DNA of 7,470 bases from an uncultured Lachnospiraceae bacterium (GTDB lineage Bacteria > Bacillota > Clostridia > Lachnospirales > Lachnospiraceae). The position numbers and the translations under genes were made by a program. The stretch is from assembly GCA_902797475.1 (NCBI GenBank), contig CADBTG010000237.1, forward strand, positions 1 to 7,470, read 5' to 3'. The notes beneath the pieces were generated by a model. That model was not told where the DNA came from and did not search any database. It saw only the letters and a program-made list of their open reading frames with translations. Positions 5,501 to 7,470 of this stretch are shown piece by piece; position 1 is the first letter of the stretch, and the number at the start of each line of letters is the position of its first letter.

Positions 5501-7470
5501 ATCTGACAAATGCCTCGTTAAGCACCTGTCCCATATCCGTCACGAAGCGAATGTCCATGCCTTCGCGAATCTCTTCCGAAATCTCGCTGACATCCTCGCG
5601 GTTGTCGTCGGGCACGAGAATCTTATTGATTCCGACCTTCTTCGCGGCAAGCATCTTCTCCTTAAGACCGCCGATCGGCAGAACCCGTCCGCGCATCGTA
5701 ATCTCACCGGTCATGGCAAGCTCGGAATCCACCGGGATTCCGGTCACCGCCGAAAGCACGGCTGTCGCAATCGTGATGCCGGCACTCGGTCCGTCCTTCG
5801 GCACCGCGCCCTCCGGAATGTGAATGAAAATGTCATGCTTCTCGAAATAATCCTCCGGCAACGAGTACCGGTCCGCAACGGAACGGATGTAACTGATTCC
5901 CGCGCTCGCAGATTCCTGCATCACCTCTCCGAGCCGTCCGGTCATGCCGATCCGCCCGGTTCCCTTAAGGGCATTGACTTCAATCTCCAGGGTCGTACCG
6001 CCGACTGCCGTCCACGCAAGACCTCTTGCGATGCCGACCTGCGGCTTCTTCACGCGCTCAACGTCATGGTAGCGGTAGATGCCGAGATAATCCGTCAGAT
6101 TCTTTCTGCTGACGTTCTCCTTGCCGGGATTCTCCTCGCCGGCGTGCTTCCGGATGACCTTTCGGCACACCTTTCCGATGACACGCTCCAGCTCACGCAC
6201 GCCCGCCTCCCTTGTATAGAAGCGGATCATGTCCCGAATGGCGGCTTCGGAAAATGCCACCTCTTTCGCCGTGATGCCGTGCGCCTTCAACTGCTTCGGA
6301 ACAAGATAGCCCTTTGCGATATGAACCTTCTCATTCTCGGTATAGCTGTCAAGCTCCAGCACCTCGACACGGTCGAGAAGCGGTCTCGGAATCATATCCG
6401 TCGTATTTGCCGTAGCAATGAAAACAATGTTGCTGAGGTCGACCGGAAGGTCAACATAGTGGTCTATGAAGCGGCTGTTCTGCGCGCTGTCAAGAACCTC
6501 CAAAAGCGCGGCGGAAGGATCGCCCTTGTAATCGCTTCCGAGCTTATCAAGCTCATCAAGAAGCATCAAAGGATTCTTCACGCCTGCCTGCTTCAGACCG
6601 TTCACGATGCGGCCGGGCATCGAAGCAACATAGGTTCTTCTGTGTCCGCGAATCTCCGCCTCGTCCCGTACACCGCCTAAGCAGACGCGTACATACGGAC
6701 GGTTCATCGCTTCCGCAATGCTTTTTGCAATGGAAGTCTTGCCGGTTCCGGGAGGACCTACCAGGCACAGAATCGGTGCCTCGGCATTGCTGATCCGTTC
6801 CTTGACCGCAAGGAATTCCATGATTCTTTCTTTAATCTTCGTCAGACCGTAATGGTCACGCTCCAAAATCTCTTCGGCGCGCTTCAAATCGGTGCTGTCT
6901 TCCGCGGTCTTGTCCCACGGCAGCGCGAGCAGCGTCTCGATGTAGCTTCGGATGACCTGCCCCTCACTGCTGCTCTGTCCCATATTCTGAAAGCGTCTGA
7001 TTTCGTTGCGGATGGCTTTCTTGATTTCCTCGGAAGCGGTCAGTTCCTCCGTCTTCTTCAAAAAGACGTCGGCCTCCTCTTCCGTCCCTTCGCCGAGCTC
7101 GGAGCGGATCGTCTTCATCTGCTCGCGAAGCACATAATCCTTCTGGTTCTTCTCGAGCGTCTGCTGAAGCCTTGCGTCGATATCCTGCCGGATTGACAGA
7201 ATCTCCGTCTCATCAAGAAGCACTTTTCCGATTACGCGGAACTGCTCGGTCAGATCGTCCGCCTCGAGAATCGCCTGCCTGAATCCCGGCGGAATCGGAA
7301 CCGATGCAATAATCCGGTCAATCAGATCCTCAAGCGTCACACCCTCGGTAAGACGCTTTTTCGTCTCGCCGGGCATCTTCTTTGCCACGCTCACGAAGCG
7401 GTACACATACTCCTTAAGCGAACGAAGCATGGCTTCCTTCTCGTTGTCGGAAAGGTCGCTCTCCTCCATC
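5499..7470 (-). CDS. lon: ATP-dependent protease Lon (LonA), 5' end outside the window
   Basis: The last 656 residues of a cytoplasmic AAA+ serine protease that degrades misfolded and regulatory proteins. Numbered from the first Met in the window, there is a coiled-coil region (about 85-165). The AAA+ module has Walker A GPPGTGKTS (238-246), Walker B LMLLDELDK (301-309), sensor-1 ATANT (352-356) and an arginine-finger candidate in PLLDRVEV (363-370). The protease domain has the catalytic serine in PKDGPSAG (Ser562) and the catalytic lysine in GGLKEKMLAA (Lys605). Their 43-residue spacing equals that of E. coli Ser679-Lys722. Aligning Walker A with E. coli Lon suggests about 115-120 residues of the N-terminal substrate-binding domain lie outside. 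The Met near 7470 is internal and the reading frame runs off the edge, so this is not a short Lon. No frameshift or lost active-site residue is seen. engB follows immediately; the promoter is not in view. Confidence 0.98.
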   Translation of the reverse strand, partial: MEESDLSDNEKEAMLRSLKEYVYRFVSVAKKMPGETKKRLTEGVTLEDLIDRIIASVPIPPGFRQAILEADDLTEQFRVIGKVLLDETEILSIRQDIDARLQQTLEKNQKDYVLREQMKTIRSELGEGTEEEADVFLKKTEELTASEEIKKAIRNEIRRFQNMGQSSSEGQVIRSYIETLLALPWDKTAEDSTDLKRAEEILERDHYGLTKIKERIMEFLAVKERISNAEAPILCLVGPPGTGKTSIAKSIAEAMNRPYVRVCLGGVRDEAEIRGHRRTYVASMPGRIVNGLKQAGVKNPLMLLDELDKLGSDYKGDPSAALLEVLDSAQNSRFIDHYVDLPVDLSNIVFIATANTTDMIPRPLLDRVEVLELDSYTENEKVHIAKGYLVPKQLKAHGITAKEVAFSEAAIRDMIRFYTREAGVRELERVIGKVCRKVIRKHAGEENPGKENVSRKNLTDYLGIYRYHDVERVKKPQVGIARGLAWTAVGGTTLEIEVNALKGTGRIGMTGRLGEVMQESASAGISYIRSVADRYSLPEDYFEKHDIFIHIPEGAVPKDGPSAGITIATAVLSAVTGIPVDSELAMTGEITMRGRVLPIGGLKEKMLAAKKVGINKILVPDDNREDVSEISEEIREGMDIRFVTDMGQVLNEAFVR

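Noticed and set aside
5424..6680. Plus-strand open frame of 418 codons antisense to lon and engB
   Set aside because: It lies opposite intact lon and engB coding sequence with all catalytic motifs, its product has biased His/Arg/Leu-rich composition and no recognisable domain, and it has no good ribosome-binding site. It is a shadow of the real genes.
7467..7470. Lon starting at the Met next to the window edge, as a naturally short Lon
   Set aside because: The frame runs off the window, and alignment of Walker A with E. coli Lon implies about 115-120 residues upstream, so the truncation is an artefact of the window.

Overview
This window looks like chromosomal core sequence from a Gram-positive member of the Clostridia, probably Lachnospiraceae or a near relative. 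The reasons are strong GGAGG-type ribosome-binding sites, a lon-engB pair of the kind known in Firmicutes, a DUF4364 protein (a family I associate with clostridia), and a LiaH/PspA-type protein beside short-NfeD and SPFH genes. Base composition is moderate to slightly GC-rich. I see no phage, transposon, CRISPR, tRNA or rRNA sequence, and no sign of recent transfer.

Left part (1-1704, minus strand): a two-gene unit. A class I SAM-dependent methyltransferase of the RlmI-like family (811-1704) is followed within 2 nt by an unrecognised membrane-anchored protein (65-808). A hairpin at 9-37 lies beyond the end of the unit. The unit has its own minus-strand promoter (-10 at 1740-1745).

Middle part (1796-4711, plus strand): a divergent sigma-A-type promoter (1796-1824) drives pspA. 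Downstream come a terminator-like hairpin with a weak T-tract, a DUF4364 winged-helix protein, a short NfeD-family membrane protein and an SPFH/stomatin-like protein. A strong intrinsic terminator ends the run. PspA, NfeD and SPFH proteins are each linked in other bacteria to membrane integrity and membrane microdomains, so the set reads as an envelope-maintenance locus. The winged-helix protein inside it is a possible dedicated regulator; that is inference.

Right part (4781-7470, minus strand): lon, cut at its 5' end by the window edge, then engB, which begins 13 nt after the lon stop codon. A minus-strand terminator (4781-4825) ends this operon and faces the SPFH-gene terminator across a short convergent gap.

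Most of the window is ordinary, well-understood housekeeping sequence. The points most worth a second look are the embedded DUF4364 gene and the leaky-looking terminator after pspA, the orphan membrane protein coupled to the methyltransferase, and the 11-residue repeat rod of the SPFH protein. I found no convincing evidence for a wholly new system.
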